Source: Branchiostoma lanceolatum (Eukaryota; Chordata; Leptocardii; Amphioxiformes; Branchiostomatidae). Taken from it: 64,000 nt of DNA. Shown here one piece after another: positions 42,451 to 55,200 of this stretch. Location of the stretch: assembly GCF_035083965.1 (NCBI RefSeq), contig NC_089722.1:28294642-28358641 (forward strand). Direction: 5' to 3'. The number at the start of each line of letters is the position of its first letter. Position 1 is the stretch's first letter. The notes below the pieces were generated by a model. That model was given only the letters and a program-made list of their open reading frames with translations, was not told where the DNA came from and did not search any database. The translations under genes were made by a program, and so were the position numbers.

Positions 42451-45400
42451 ACAAACCAAGCAGTACATTGTGACAGTCGGAACTCTTTGTTGCGTCATAA
42501 ACGTCCTTTACTGGCAGTTCCAGAACCCGTCACAAGTTTAGATGTAACGTAACAAAGGCGAATGATCATTAGGTTTTTTTGTGATGTCACAGTGCTGGTA
42601 TTTTCTAGCAGTCTGAAATTGAAGACTGGATGTTCGAGGTCTTTTCTTTTGTTACAAACGAGTGATTTGAGTCAACATGGCAGTGTTTTTAGTAAACCAG
42701 TCTACATAACCAGTCTATATTTGGCAGGTTTGTTCCTCTTGTATCATTTTAAGATTCGGTGTCCTTATGTTAGCCATATAAGCGGATGAACAGTTCAGTA
42801 AAAGGGCCAGTGTGGTCAAGGGAAAGCGGATGATACCCTCAAATATCCTTAAGCGACTAATTACGTGCAATAAGTGATGTGTACATGGACATAGGCGGCG
42901 CTTCGGTGTGACCCGCTCTCCTCGCACGGTGCGTAGCAATTGATCATTTTTATGCCAAGTCGTGGTTTTAAAAGTCGTAAAGGTAATTCTAAATGAAGGT
43001 GAATGCGTCTGGAAATGTGTTACGAATGTGCCCACTGGCTTTATGCCCAAGTCTTGTATATTTTTGCGTTTTACAAGACGTGAGTATATACCCTTACAGA
43101 GCCTAATCTGCAGTACCGTTCCCGACCGCGACCCGAAAAATGGCAAAGAAGACGACCGTCAAATTGCCCAATTTCGATATTTTCGGGAATGGGGAAATCG
43201 CGAAAGGCTCGCAAAAGGGTTGACATTTTTGGGGCCTGTTTAGCTTTGTTTTCAACTATACGGCTATTGAGAATCAGGAATGTGACATTCAGAACATCTC
43301 ACAAATAAAACAATTGGATATTAGCTCATAGATGATGTTTTCTTCGCATTATACAAACAGAAGTGACGTAGTATACATTTCCTGCATGCACATTGCCACT
43401 TTTTGAAGGACTAACATGTCTAAATTTCAATCCTATAATATAAAACAAGAAGGTTGAACTACACCGCCCGTGTTTTCGTCTGTTTGTCTATCCACAGATT
43501 TATTTTACTTTAAAAAAAAACTGTAAGGTGTGTGGATTACTTAATGGTGCAATATAACACAGGGCGCCGGGAGGAGCCACTTTTTTTTCTCGGCATTGCC
43601 CTTTATCATTTGTTAATTCCTTTCGACAGCTGTAATGCAGAATTCTGAATTCCAGTTCAGATTTCATTTTTCATAATCACTCAACTTGACACAAGAAGGT
43701 TTGGATGATTGTTTTTTTTTTTTTGTTTTTACATGGCAGTTCACAAATAGACACTTCAGACGCGTTGTATGTAACACAATGCAAGCGACACCGTTTATCG
43801 CGTTTTTAGGAAATTGTTACAAGTGCAACTTTTTCTAACAACAATGCACACCACAAAGTTTCGTTGTTTTTTCTAGAAGTTGTAATGATATAATTTTTGA
43901 ATTTTATGTATCGTACACAGCAGACATACAATTTACATGATACATGTATAGTGTAGACTAGCTACGTATATACTTCATTCTGCCTTTCCTTGTATTGCAT
44001 GCCTGGTGCTTCAAAGGCTGTGTTATTATAAAGGCAAGACAATAGTTCGTAATATCAAGGACATTTGGTAATATCCGTTATGTGGCGGTTCCAGAGGCAG
44101 CCACCTCTCAGAAAATCGTCCTGGTTGGGACACTTCTTAAGCACACTCTGGCAACGACACTACCTCGAACCTTCCCTCTACATGTCGTATTATGTATGTA
44201 TTCGTGCGTTTCCTATATACTTCTTTGCGTTTTCACTCTTCATGATACGTTGCCAAATCCTTTAAATTTGCGTTCAGATACGCGAAGAAACAACAAATGT
44301 AACGTAACCGGGGTCACTTGCACTGCTCAGTCCGAAGCCGGTCTGCATAATGGGCCCGGGTAACACAAAACTGCAGAATTCAAACGCCTGGGGTCAACTA
44401 TTTTATCTCCATGCTTTGTAAAGCTTATTCCGGCCGAAAATAGGAACCATGCGTCGCCAGTGACGTCACGTGCCGTCAGAGAGTGACGTTTTCCCTGCGA
44501 ACTAGTGACGCCAGTGGCACATGACTGGTGATGACGTGGGGTATGCCGCTGGAATTCACAACAAGATAACGGACATGCGCTTTGGGGGAGGTCGGAACAT
44601 GTTCTGTCAACTCAGCGAAGGATTACATTGAACATAGCGTCTTCCTGTCTATACTGTTGTTTGGTCATGAAGTGGTGTAGAAGGGCAATGGTGTAAATAC
44701 ATACGTATACCCCGGTACCTACCAAGGAGGTCTAAAATTCATTTTCAATTTCCTTGTACATGTACCTACTTTCGAGTGGCCACTGGTGATTTTGTGGTAA
44801 AGTAGTGTTTTCAATGATTTAGCTACCAACAATTTTCGTTCAGTTCCAAAGAGCGTATTAGTATATGTTACTCACAAAATTGTATGTTTCCTGTCATACA
44901 ATTACTTTCAAACTAATTCAAAACTAATATATATATATACTTAGACTTAGTACCGTACGATATTTCCATATCATACCAAGGTTTAAATAGGAAGGAACCT
45001 CCTTGATCATCCCCACCTACATGTAACGTAACATGACCAGTTTACGTCCGATTTATTCAAGACGTTATTTATCTTAAAACCGCGCGGACAGAGCCAAATG
45101 TTTTACCCATGGGTAGAAATATCAGCTCTTCTAACAAGAAAATGCATGGTCTGTAAGTTTTTCTCCGCCTGTTTAACGCCGTACGAGCATATATTTATAC
45201 TGGGGTATATGGTGTAGAATTGTGCTAGGCTAACCCTTTATCGTCCACCTCATTATTTTCCCTTCTAGCGCTATGCTTGAAGAACATTGACGGAAAAAAA
45301 TACACAGTAACTGTCGAAAGTAGTCTATAGACAAATGACAGTAAAGTCACTATGTTTTGTCCGTCCGCTTGCCAGCCGCGATGGAAGAAAACAATTTTTG

Positions 45401-46010
45401 TATTGTGAATTTCCCCGAAATCGGCAGCACGTGGCGTTCACGTGATAAACGCATGGCCATGATGTTATGTCGTGCAAAAATGTATCATCTGAGCGGGGGT
45501 CGCTAGGTTGTATCAAACCTGGCAAGAGTTTCAAACCTCGAATCACCATGGATAGTCTGCATATCAAAGAAAGGTTTAACGTCAGCTACTTTTAAAAGAT
45601 ACTAGGTATCGTGTAAGTTAGAAAAACATGATGGAATACGCGGTGTCGAATTACATATGAAATGCGTCATGCATGACGCTTCCGTGCAACTGGTTCAGGA
45701 GCTTATTCTGTTATGTCGCTGGACGTAAACCCTTTTAAATGTTTTGTATAATAGAGAGAGATGGCTGAGGATCATACTTATGACGTTCTTTGTTTCTCAT
45801 GAGAACAGGCTTTGGTATAATACACCGCGACATGTGGACATGACCCAATCTGGACGTTAACTACTCCCGCACGTAAATAGGTCATGTTACGTTAGGATGC
45901 TGGAGACTATGTGTATATTCAATATATTCGGAACTGATACTAGTGATAGTTCTCTAGTACATACTTGTTATCAATAATCCACAAGGACAACACAAAACAT
46001 GACTATTCAC
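42451..46010. other. Intergenic stretch without a supported gene
   Basis: Only short ORFs without recognisable domains are present. The notable content is a cluster of CRE/UPR-like sites (44461-44539), poly-T runs near 43580 and 43705, and an AT dinucleotide tract near 44929. Confidence 0.5.
44461..44539. promoter_or_regulatory. Cluster of TGACG (CRE/ATF6-like) and E-box sites
   Basis: Within 79 bp: TGACGTCA (44461-44468), overlapping CACGTG (44467-44472), TGACGTTT (44484), TGACGCC (44506) and TGACGTGG (44532-44539). The last matches the ATF6/XBP1 element. No gene start is assigned here, so it could be an enhancer or an unannotated promoter. Confidence 0.45.
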
Positions 46011-49000
46011 AAAGTTTATTTACAAATCTCTGAATACACAAAAAAATGACAAGCTTCAATCTCCCTATACAGCACCGTTTTGTCAATGTTTGTTCAAGAG
46101 GGTCTTATCTTAACCTCCTTGGTTCGTCAGAGTAACTTATCTGCTTCTTCTACTGTCAGTACGGTTTATTACCTTGTGGTGGGAAGATTCAGAAATAATT
46201 ACAACACAGCAAGGTAGATCCAAAGAAACTTGGTCAAAGCTGCACTTTGGAAAAAATCTTTCAGTTGGAACTGTTATCCATGGTGGCTTCAGAAATTTTC
46301 CTTTCAGCAAAACTGTACATGCCCGGAATAACTCGTGTAAAAATAAAATTTATGGGGTGGGAGATGGACCGACCATCTTGTTGACTGCACCACTGCACAT
46401 TTTACACTGTAGTCATAATAGGTACAGTATTGCACTAAGCAAATCAGTATAACCTATGAACAAGTCGTCATAAATTTTGAATGCAGTATTTTACAAGCCG
46501 TATGCCCATGTACACAGCAACTTCCACATAACAGCATGACAATATGTGCTTGGGCCAGCCAAATATAAGTCTACTTGTTCAACAGAGTTACGTCTGCTTC
46601 TTTTGTGTGTGAAAAAGCATAACATCGGAAGTTTCTGCCCATCCACCTCTTTTTTCGACAGGAGTCCCCAACTAAGTTTTTGTTATTTTTCATTCCCACG
46701 TCCCAATTCTTTCACAAGAAAATCTGCTGAACAAGCTACATCATTTTGGCCTAATTCCTAGAAAAATCCATGCGGTCATCAAAAAATAGCAGAGATGTAC
46801 AACAAGAGAAATACAGAAGACATAGGTTGTCCATCAAGCAGGCTTGCACACATGACAAATGTTAGGATGAAAACCACTAGCCTGGAGTCCAGCCTAGTTA
46901 GCTGTCGCACCCAACGTTGTCATCACCAATCAATTAAATGGTAACAGCGCCCAGTCTTGCTGGCGGTAGCGACATTGGGAGTGAAAGCTAACAAGGCTGG
47001 ACTCCAGGCTAGAAAACCACAACAGTATGGCATCACTGGTACGGTAAGTACAGAGATCAGACAAGACAGGATGACAAGTGAAGTACATTTGACAAAAATC
47101 TACTCAATGCAGACACAACAAGAAATCACCATAACCACCGCTCCTTCTCTCTGCCTCAACATCAAGTAAGACCTTGTCACAAACTCAAGTCAACGTCTTT
47201 TCCCCCTCAAGTCATCCTTCATTTCCAAGACATTTGTGGAAATACGTAACCAGCTGGCTTCCTGGGGGACTAGGGTGTACCACTCTCTGCAGGGCATGCA
47301 TTATAACAAGCCCTGCGGCGAAGATACGCCTGCATTTTGAGTCATTTCTACATCCACTGTCATCTTCAATGCCATCTCTGCTTATCATACACCAATCGCT
47401 TCATTCCAGAAAATAAACATAGGAAAAAGTACATTCAGGTATTCATGCATTCAACAAGGCTGTAGCTTCACAAAACATAACAAATGGGTTTTAGACAGGC
47501 TAAGTAACAAAGTGGAATATCTTCTTTCGAAGAGAAAAATTCTAAGGCATATTTTTGTGATACCTTCCTCACCACAAGTACATGTAGCTTACAGTTGCAA
47601 GTTTTGTAAACAGCTGAAATAACATTATGACAATATCTTCCTTGTCAAAAAGTCAAACCACCCCCCAAAAAACAACCTTGTTGCATGTGGAGTTCCTCAC
47701 AAAGTGAGAAAAAAATCAACTTTGAAAAAGCACAAAGAACTAGCGTTACTGTTAGTACCAGTTAACATGAACAACTTCTTGGCACCTATAAGTATAACCT
47801 ACAGCTTTGGCCCAGCTTTCACAAGTGATTTTCAAAAGCTTCAAACACTGGCTTTAACAGAGACTGTTCTATAATAACATGTACATGTACAAGAGAATCA
47901 CAAAGGCAAACGTCTAACTTAGAAAAAGTTCAAATATTTGAGATTTCCCACATAACATCAATCTGGTGTAACATGGTCAACATGTTAGTACTAACCTAGG
48001 CACAGGTCTCTGTCCTCCTACACTTGCATTGTTAAGTTCCACCCTACCTTACAAGTTGATACAGTTATGTCCACATAAATATGTTCTTAAAGGTCTCTCA
48101 GTTCTTATTATTTACACCTTTAACATCAACAGCAGCTTGATACTTTGGTACTGTACAGTGCATATTTAGGTGACAGGTTTCCACTAAAACCTACATGTTT
48201 TTGTCACATTTTTTTTTTCATTCTTAAGCCCTTTCTACAGTGAAATGTTTCTACGGTGTTTCCTCTGCTATATTCAAAACTATACTTTCATGTCTATGGC
48301 CTTATGTTAGCTCACTAAAAAGCTACCCATAACAAACTACATGACATTCAATGACGAAAAGAAGTGGTCAATGATTTTGGTGCATTCCTCACATAGTCAT
48401 TTTCTTCTCATATTTTTGTTTGTATCTTTAAAACATAAACAGATCTTTCATGAGAATGCCAACTCAAAAACATGACCCTTTAATCAAACAATGGAAATTA
48501 AAACTACCAGAGAAAAATACACAGGAGTAAGTACCTACATAAGCAAATAACACACACAGTCATGCAACAGCTACTCAATACTTTCTTATGTATGCCTCAA
48601 TACACGGTTTAACTTCTTCAAATACTGTTTTAAGTTCCCAACACTTTTACAGACAAAACAGTGACTACTGGTACTGCCTTCTCATAACAACTCTGGCTTT
48701 GGCAACACAAACCATCCCTTCAGCTAGTACATAAACTGCCTGGTTTGCTTTCCAAGTTACATCCAAGAAGACATGCCAATACATTCACAGAAACCTTGTC
48801 TAAAAATATAAGGAAATACTTGAAAAAGATACCATTATGGTAAATAAACTTAGAATAACCAGTCCTTCATGTTTATATACAGACAATCAGCAAATGTACA
48901 GAAAATGCAGAAGATAGACACTGCAGGGTACAATCTGTAACACTTCCAAAGTTCATCAAACTCTACCCCCCTCCCACACCCATCTCAACAAGGTCAGTCA

Positions 49001-49299
49001 ATGTCATCAAGCATGCCATCTACCAATCCACACAAATCTGATAAAGAACCTTCTCTCTCATTTAGATATCATACATGACAAGGCTTGTTTCGTTTTCAGT
49101 GACATTATTTTCTTGATGTGTTGTTGACTGTAGCCAGAAAGTGTTAGATCTACCTCCTACATTGTGGCAGACTGGAAATAAATTTCCAATGCACCAGGTG
49201 TTGGACAGATTTAATGGATGTACGTCATACAAGTAGATGGAACTTGGAAGAAGTGACTGATTTGACCAACTAAATATCCCCCCCCCCCCCATCTCCCTG
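46011..49299 (-). other. Probable 3' UTR of PPTC7
   Basis: Following the PPTC7 stop on the minus strand there is no coding signal for 3.3 kb, and AATAAA occurs on that strand at about 46014-46020. Vertebrate PPTC7 also has a long 3' UTR. A poly-C run (49277-49290 on the plus strand) lies 10 bp after the stop codon. A hairpin MITE (46878-47011) would be transcribed within it. Confidence 0.5.
46878..47011. mobile_element. Short hairpin MITE with 9-bp duplication, 134 bp
   Basis: Ends TAGCCTGGAGTCCAGCCT and the mirrored AGGCTGGACTCCAGGCTA. Direct repeat GAAAACCAC flanks both ends (46869-46877, 47012-47020). A 9-bp duplication suggests Mutator-like; hAT with one extra matching base is also possible. 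Confidence 0.8.
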
Positions 49300-52200
49300 T
49301 TAGTCCGCATACAGAGCGACCACCGACAGCAGCACCGTAATGTCGTCAGGTTTTCCTCCTGCAAAAGACGACAATAAAGAAAAGATATTGAGAAAACTAG
49401 CACAGCTTTTTTTCAACAATATTTGGTACCTTCTTCAGGGTGAAAATATCTATGCAAATGCTGGCTGGGAATGATAGTCTTGGATCCTTGCCATTACAAT
49501 ATCCTGTTCAAACATTTCACCAAGAGACACATTAAGGGAAGGGGCAAATATGTCTGGAATTCCCTAACAGCACTCAATCTATTGATAACAAGTCCTGAAG
49601 ATCACCACACAGGAAAACATCAATTTGTACACACATGTAAAATCTGGGGGGCAGCCAAGATTAATGAGATCAAAACCATTCCCTAAGTCAACTGGGAACA
49701 GAGTTAATCCCAGGATTTTGAACAGAGCCTTTGATTACCAGTAAGAGGAACTAGTATCAAGGGCATATCTGTCAGTATTACAGGAGGATTATCTGTGATC
49801 TATCAGACGTCCACAATGATTTCCTTTCAGGGCTATAAGGAGATAAACCATTTGACCTCTGAGGCTTGTCAGTGCAACAGCTGCAAGATCAAGTTGCAAA
49901 TGTCAAAGATGCAAAATGTTAACTGTTGTAGGTCAAGTTCATATGGAAAGCTTAGGGAGTCATGAGGGCTATATCAGGTACTAGTATTGATCAGTCAACA
50001 ACAAATTTTTTCAATAATAAAAGAAAATTGTGCTTTTAAAAAAAATCACAAACTTTCTCAGGTAAAGGCTCTTACATTTAGATCTCAAAACAGCCCCCTC
50101 CCCTTATTTCTCAAATAGAGTAGCCCTATGAATTCCTAAAAAAACAACCAACCTTTGACATCTATCCCAGCATGCTGTGCTTCTGTGGCAAACGGCGACA
50201 TGTACTCTGGGTCAAAAGCCAGCTCCTGCGCCTGCTCCGCCAGATTCTGCGCTGTTCGCTCGATGTTCTCATATTTGTGATCCTGAACGTACCAAGAAAA
50301 TAAATCTCAGATGTTGGCAGATCCACTAAGTTTCTTATTTTTTGGTTATTTTCGTATGCAGCGATCCACAGAGTACATTTTAAGCAAAATGCAGAGAGAT
50401 ATTAATAGTTATACCTTTTAGACAACTTAAACATCATAATCATAAAGTACATTGTAAGTATGATACAACAAAGTGTAAGATCACATCACATCCTTATTGG
50501 TTTTCATCCAGCATATGGTCTCATAAATTATTTGTCTTACATACATACATGTATTCTACCTACACACCATCTCAGGCACAAGTAACATAGATATGTGTCA
50601 CGTATGTTTTGTGGGTGGAAAAACTGGTATCTTTCTAGCTTCCTGTCACTGCGTTATAGTTGTCGTCTGCTTTTATACTACAGAATACAGAATCTGAGGT
50701 AACTTTAAAGGTTTGGCATCAAAGTGTGGATATCAAAACGTATTACATGGTTGGAGTTGTTCATGTGCAGTATGGTACAAACTTATCTTTGCCAAGATAT
50801 TCTGAACAAATATATCTACACCGATGTACGATATCTAATGGATATAAATATATCATACACCAATGTACGATATCTAATGGATACTTACTGAGCAAATCTA
50901 GAGAGAAACCCTCTTTCTATCAACCTCAGTAATCTGCCTAAATCACAGCTGACAGTGACAGATACTGGGCTGGTACCATGAGAGGCACAGCACTAAGAGT
51001 AATTACATTTCCGCAGCAACCAATCAGAGCTAACTCAATATGCCAATCCCTTGGTTCTAATTTTAGATGTAACAGCCACTTCTTTGGCACGATTGTGAGC
51101 CAAACTGATTGTGATTGGCACCTTATACAGGATTCAAATGATGATAAATGCAATTCAAAGCTGCTCATTTCGGCCTCGCTTCTTACTGTAAAGTGCTGAT
51201 GATTTTCAAGACAATCTTTTACATATCTTGTTGAGCTATAGAGATAATTACTTTTACATTCTGTTAACTTAACATTGGAAATCATATCAAGAAACAGTAG
51301 AGCTAAGATGAATGCAAGAGTGAGTGAGTGAGTGAGTGAGTGAGTGAGTGAGTGAGTGAGTGAGTGAGTGAGTGAGTCAGTGAGTGAGTGAGCAGGTGAG
51401 ACATTAGACTCACCCTAAGTTTTGATAATTCCTTTAAAACCATTGAGTCTGACAGGTTGTCAAACAGGCCATCTGTTGCCGTGACGATGAGATCCCCCTC
51501 CTCCACCAGGAAGGTCATGAAGCCAGCTGCCTCTGGGCTGAGGAGGGAAACAACAGACCCTGTCAACAAACTTCAGTCTTCAAATCTACAAGTATAACAT
51601 GTGCAAGTCTACAGGTTTGTCAACACATATCAAACAAGCCTTCAAAAGACATCTTTGCACACCAATCTAAGAAGATTCTGTAGTTAAGAAGGGCTACCAT
51701 TATCCACAACAACTGCCTGTTATGTTGAAAGCTTGGGCTCACTATGAAGACTTTTTTATGAGTTTATACAAGATCTGCTATCAAACCACAACATCTACGA
51801 CAAGTACGTCTGACCTTTGCGAGATGGAGAAAAACAGACAATAAACCGGATACTGAGTGAGTTGAGAATGGCTCTCAGTTTATAAGAAGAGCATGTATGT
51901 ACAATTCAACATAGTTTTAAGGGAAATTTTGAACCACCAACCTGTCACTGAGCACCAAACCATCCTCCCGTGGAGATGCTAATGACAACTGGAAGGGGGT
52001 GTTGAAGTAATGCTGCTGCTCTTCTGATCTATGTACAATTTCTCCTTTCCTCACCACCATGAACCCTGAGTCACCTAGGTTTGCAGAATACAGTGTTCTG
52101 CTGGGGCGGTCCAGGATTAGGACACATGCTGTACTGCTACCTGTGAGGAGAAAGTACAGACTGATCAGCATCAGATAAACTTTAACACTACAGTCAAACC

Positions 52201-55200
52201 TGCCTATAGCGGTCACTCAAGGGACTGGCCAAAATCGACCGCTATGGACAGGTGGCCGCTCTATAGAAACGGTTGATTTTGACCACGAGCAATAAGTGCC
52301 ACACTGAGAAACATTTATTCACATACTATACATGTACAGTGTACAGGTCAAACTTGGTCTACCGACCACTTCCACAAGACGACGATCGCCGCGCGCTCAA
52401 GATGACTGCTTTCGGTCGGTCTTGATTTTTCCACAAGCATATTATTAAAGTCCAAGTCGATCCATCGGTCCGCCCCCAAACCGGAGCACATGCGACTTAA
52501 AATGTTGCCGAAGACAACCGTGTCATTTTCAATTGCGCGGTGACATTATTTATCGGCAAAAAATTGCGGAATATCACGGTAAGATCAGCCTGTTTGGGTT
52601 GGATTCCTCGTGGACAGGGGGAAAAACAAAATGGCGCCTGAGGTCATAGGATCATTGGGATAGTCTACTGTAATGTAGGTGTGGATTATGATTTTACTCT
52701 ACGTTTAAATAGTACAATATGTAAACTCATTTTGTCAAAGAAGTTCATTGAATGAAAAAAACACATAAACAAAGAATTGATGACTTTAAAACCTTTTTGT
52801 AGAGGATAAAAGGCGTCTGTATAATTTATAACAAACTGCTCGCCCATGCTACTACCAGTGAAGTAACCCAAGTAAACAAAGCGTCGGCAACATGTACCGC
52901 ACGCAAGAGGCTCTCTTTGTCTACAAGTTTCTGGCGTCTTAGCGGTTTTGGAAATTCAAAACCCTCACCAGGGGCAAAATAAAACCATAGGCAACATTTT
53001 CATGGGTAACACTGCTATAAAAAAAAGCATAATGACAATATTTTTCTGCCGAGATTTGAAAGAAATCTTGCGGCGACCATGCGCCGGGACCGTTATTGGC
53101 AGTGTTTCCAGACCCGTGGGACCGAAAACCGTGTGGCCGCGACCGCGTTGGACAGTGACCGCTATAGACGAATTCTTAATGCTTACGTGAATGGGAAAAA
53201 TCCAAGGGACCGACAAAAAGTGACCACTATGGGCAGGTGGCCGCTATGCAAAGGTGACCGCTAATACAGGTTTGACTGTATTTCAAAGTTTTTCTTCTCA
53301 TCTACTGCTCCCAAAGTCACATTGATTATCTATATCATAAGGACCATAAAATAAATGAACAGAAATCAATAAAATAAATAAGCAGATGACAATGAAGTTA
53401 ACGATCCCAAAACAATAAAATAAATCAGCAAAGATCATTAAAATGGACATGACTAAAGGAAATTTTGTAGATTGTCCAACTTTATTTATTTTTCAACAGC
53501 AAAGGAACACACATGCAGGTGTTACTATAACATCAAATCTCCTAATTCCAGGTGCTCTAAACCACCACATTAAAAAAACGCAGTGAATTTAAAGTGATTT
53601 ACTGTTGCAGCATCAGTAATCCCCAATAATCCCTGATAAAGCAGTTAATACATCCATCAGACAGCCTTGAGCCTAGTCTGTATAATGCAAACTCCAGCTG
53701 TCCGGAGGTTTCTCTCCCCTCCCCGCTTGGGTTGCGAGGCGGTTACAGGGCGGCGAGCGGTCACAGGAGGCTTGATTGAATTCAGGCTATCTTGAGCCCG
53801 GCTTAATAACACTGTTTCTTTAATATGAGGTATTAGAGTATCCGACCGCATCAAGAGAGTTGACATTATGACAGTGTGATAGATCATGATTTAGGTCGAA
53901 GACTAGACTTGAAGTTAAACCTTTTCAAGTTAAAGGCTATCATGCAATGCATCTCAAAACCTGCCTTTCACTGTCAAGCTGAAAACTAGAAGAGAAAGGA
54001 ATATTGATGGTAAAAAAGACTGCCAAAGACAGTGCAATGAGTACATTGTCTGGCCTTTTGTCCAGAATCAGAAGATTGTTTGTGTATAATGAAATACCCC
54101 TGGTACTCTATGACCTGTATGATAAATGACTTTTCCAGAGGGAAGCTGGAGATGATAGGATTTTTCTAAGTAGTCCCATGTCAGGTCCAGGGAGAGACAG
54201 CTTCATCTTCCTTAAAATGTGCCCTACACAAATCAACTACGTCTTGAGAGACAAGATTAACTTAAGAGACAGTTAAGGATCACAGGGATAGTGTCCAGAT
54301 ATCGTCTAAAGTCAAGTTGGTTATCCAAGGTTAGAATCTGAAATTGAATCTTAGATTTCGTGGGAATGAATTCTTGAATGATTGCCCTCCCCATAAATCT
54401 TGGTTATCACTCAAGGTTTAAAATACTTCTTAAAGTCAGGTTGCCCAATGAGTAACCTCAGCCGAAAGCTAGGTTGCCCATGAACATGACAGGTTGTGGT
54501 ATGTCCCTAACCATGCCCGAAGGAAGAAACCTCTAGATTTAGAAAAAAAGTTGGCCCACTTTGGCACACTAAGACTCAGGGTATTTCGAACCCTGTTAGT
54601 ACTGTACCATTTCTGCTTTTACACCAACTTCTTTGAAATTTGATGTGGTAGGTACATGTAGCTAACACCGGTGCTAACACCAGTACTAACACGGAGTATG
54701 ATCAAAGTGGTATCCATTGAGACACACGACATGAACCACTGACTGCACTTTGTGGGCACTCTGTGTAAAGTGGACCCAAGGTGTTGGCTTGATGGTCCAA
54801 CTGTTCATTTGTCAACCTCAGTGGCCAGTGAAAGCTCTCCAAAAGTGTGAAGTACTTCATCAACTTCAAGTAAGAGTGCTTTTTTCTGTGCCAGGACTGG
54901 CCCAGGAGGAGTGTGTTTTTATCCTCACAGTTTCGTTTGTATCTCTCTGGACAGGATAGTTTGTCAATGGCAATCACTGAATATTTAAAAACCCAGTAAT
55001 GGCTTTGCAAAAATGTTTTGTAAGTATATAGACCAGTGAGAGGTAAGTTTCTTGAATGACAATTGCAACCTAATGAGATCAAATTACCTCTCCTTTTTCC
55101 TTGACATACACAGACTTGGCCTAACAGAAATTGCTATTTTCAGTATTTGTTATAATTGAGCACCCTGGCTGACACTGTCAACATTAGAGATTGCTGAGTC

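Noticed and set aside
51303..51569. ORF with long Thr-His-Ser-Leu repeats on the minus strand
   Set aside because: It is PPTC7 exon 51414-51537 read through into the CTCA microsatellite.
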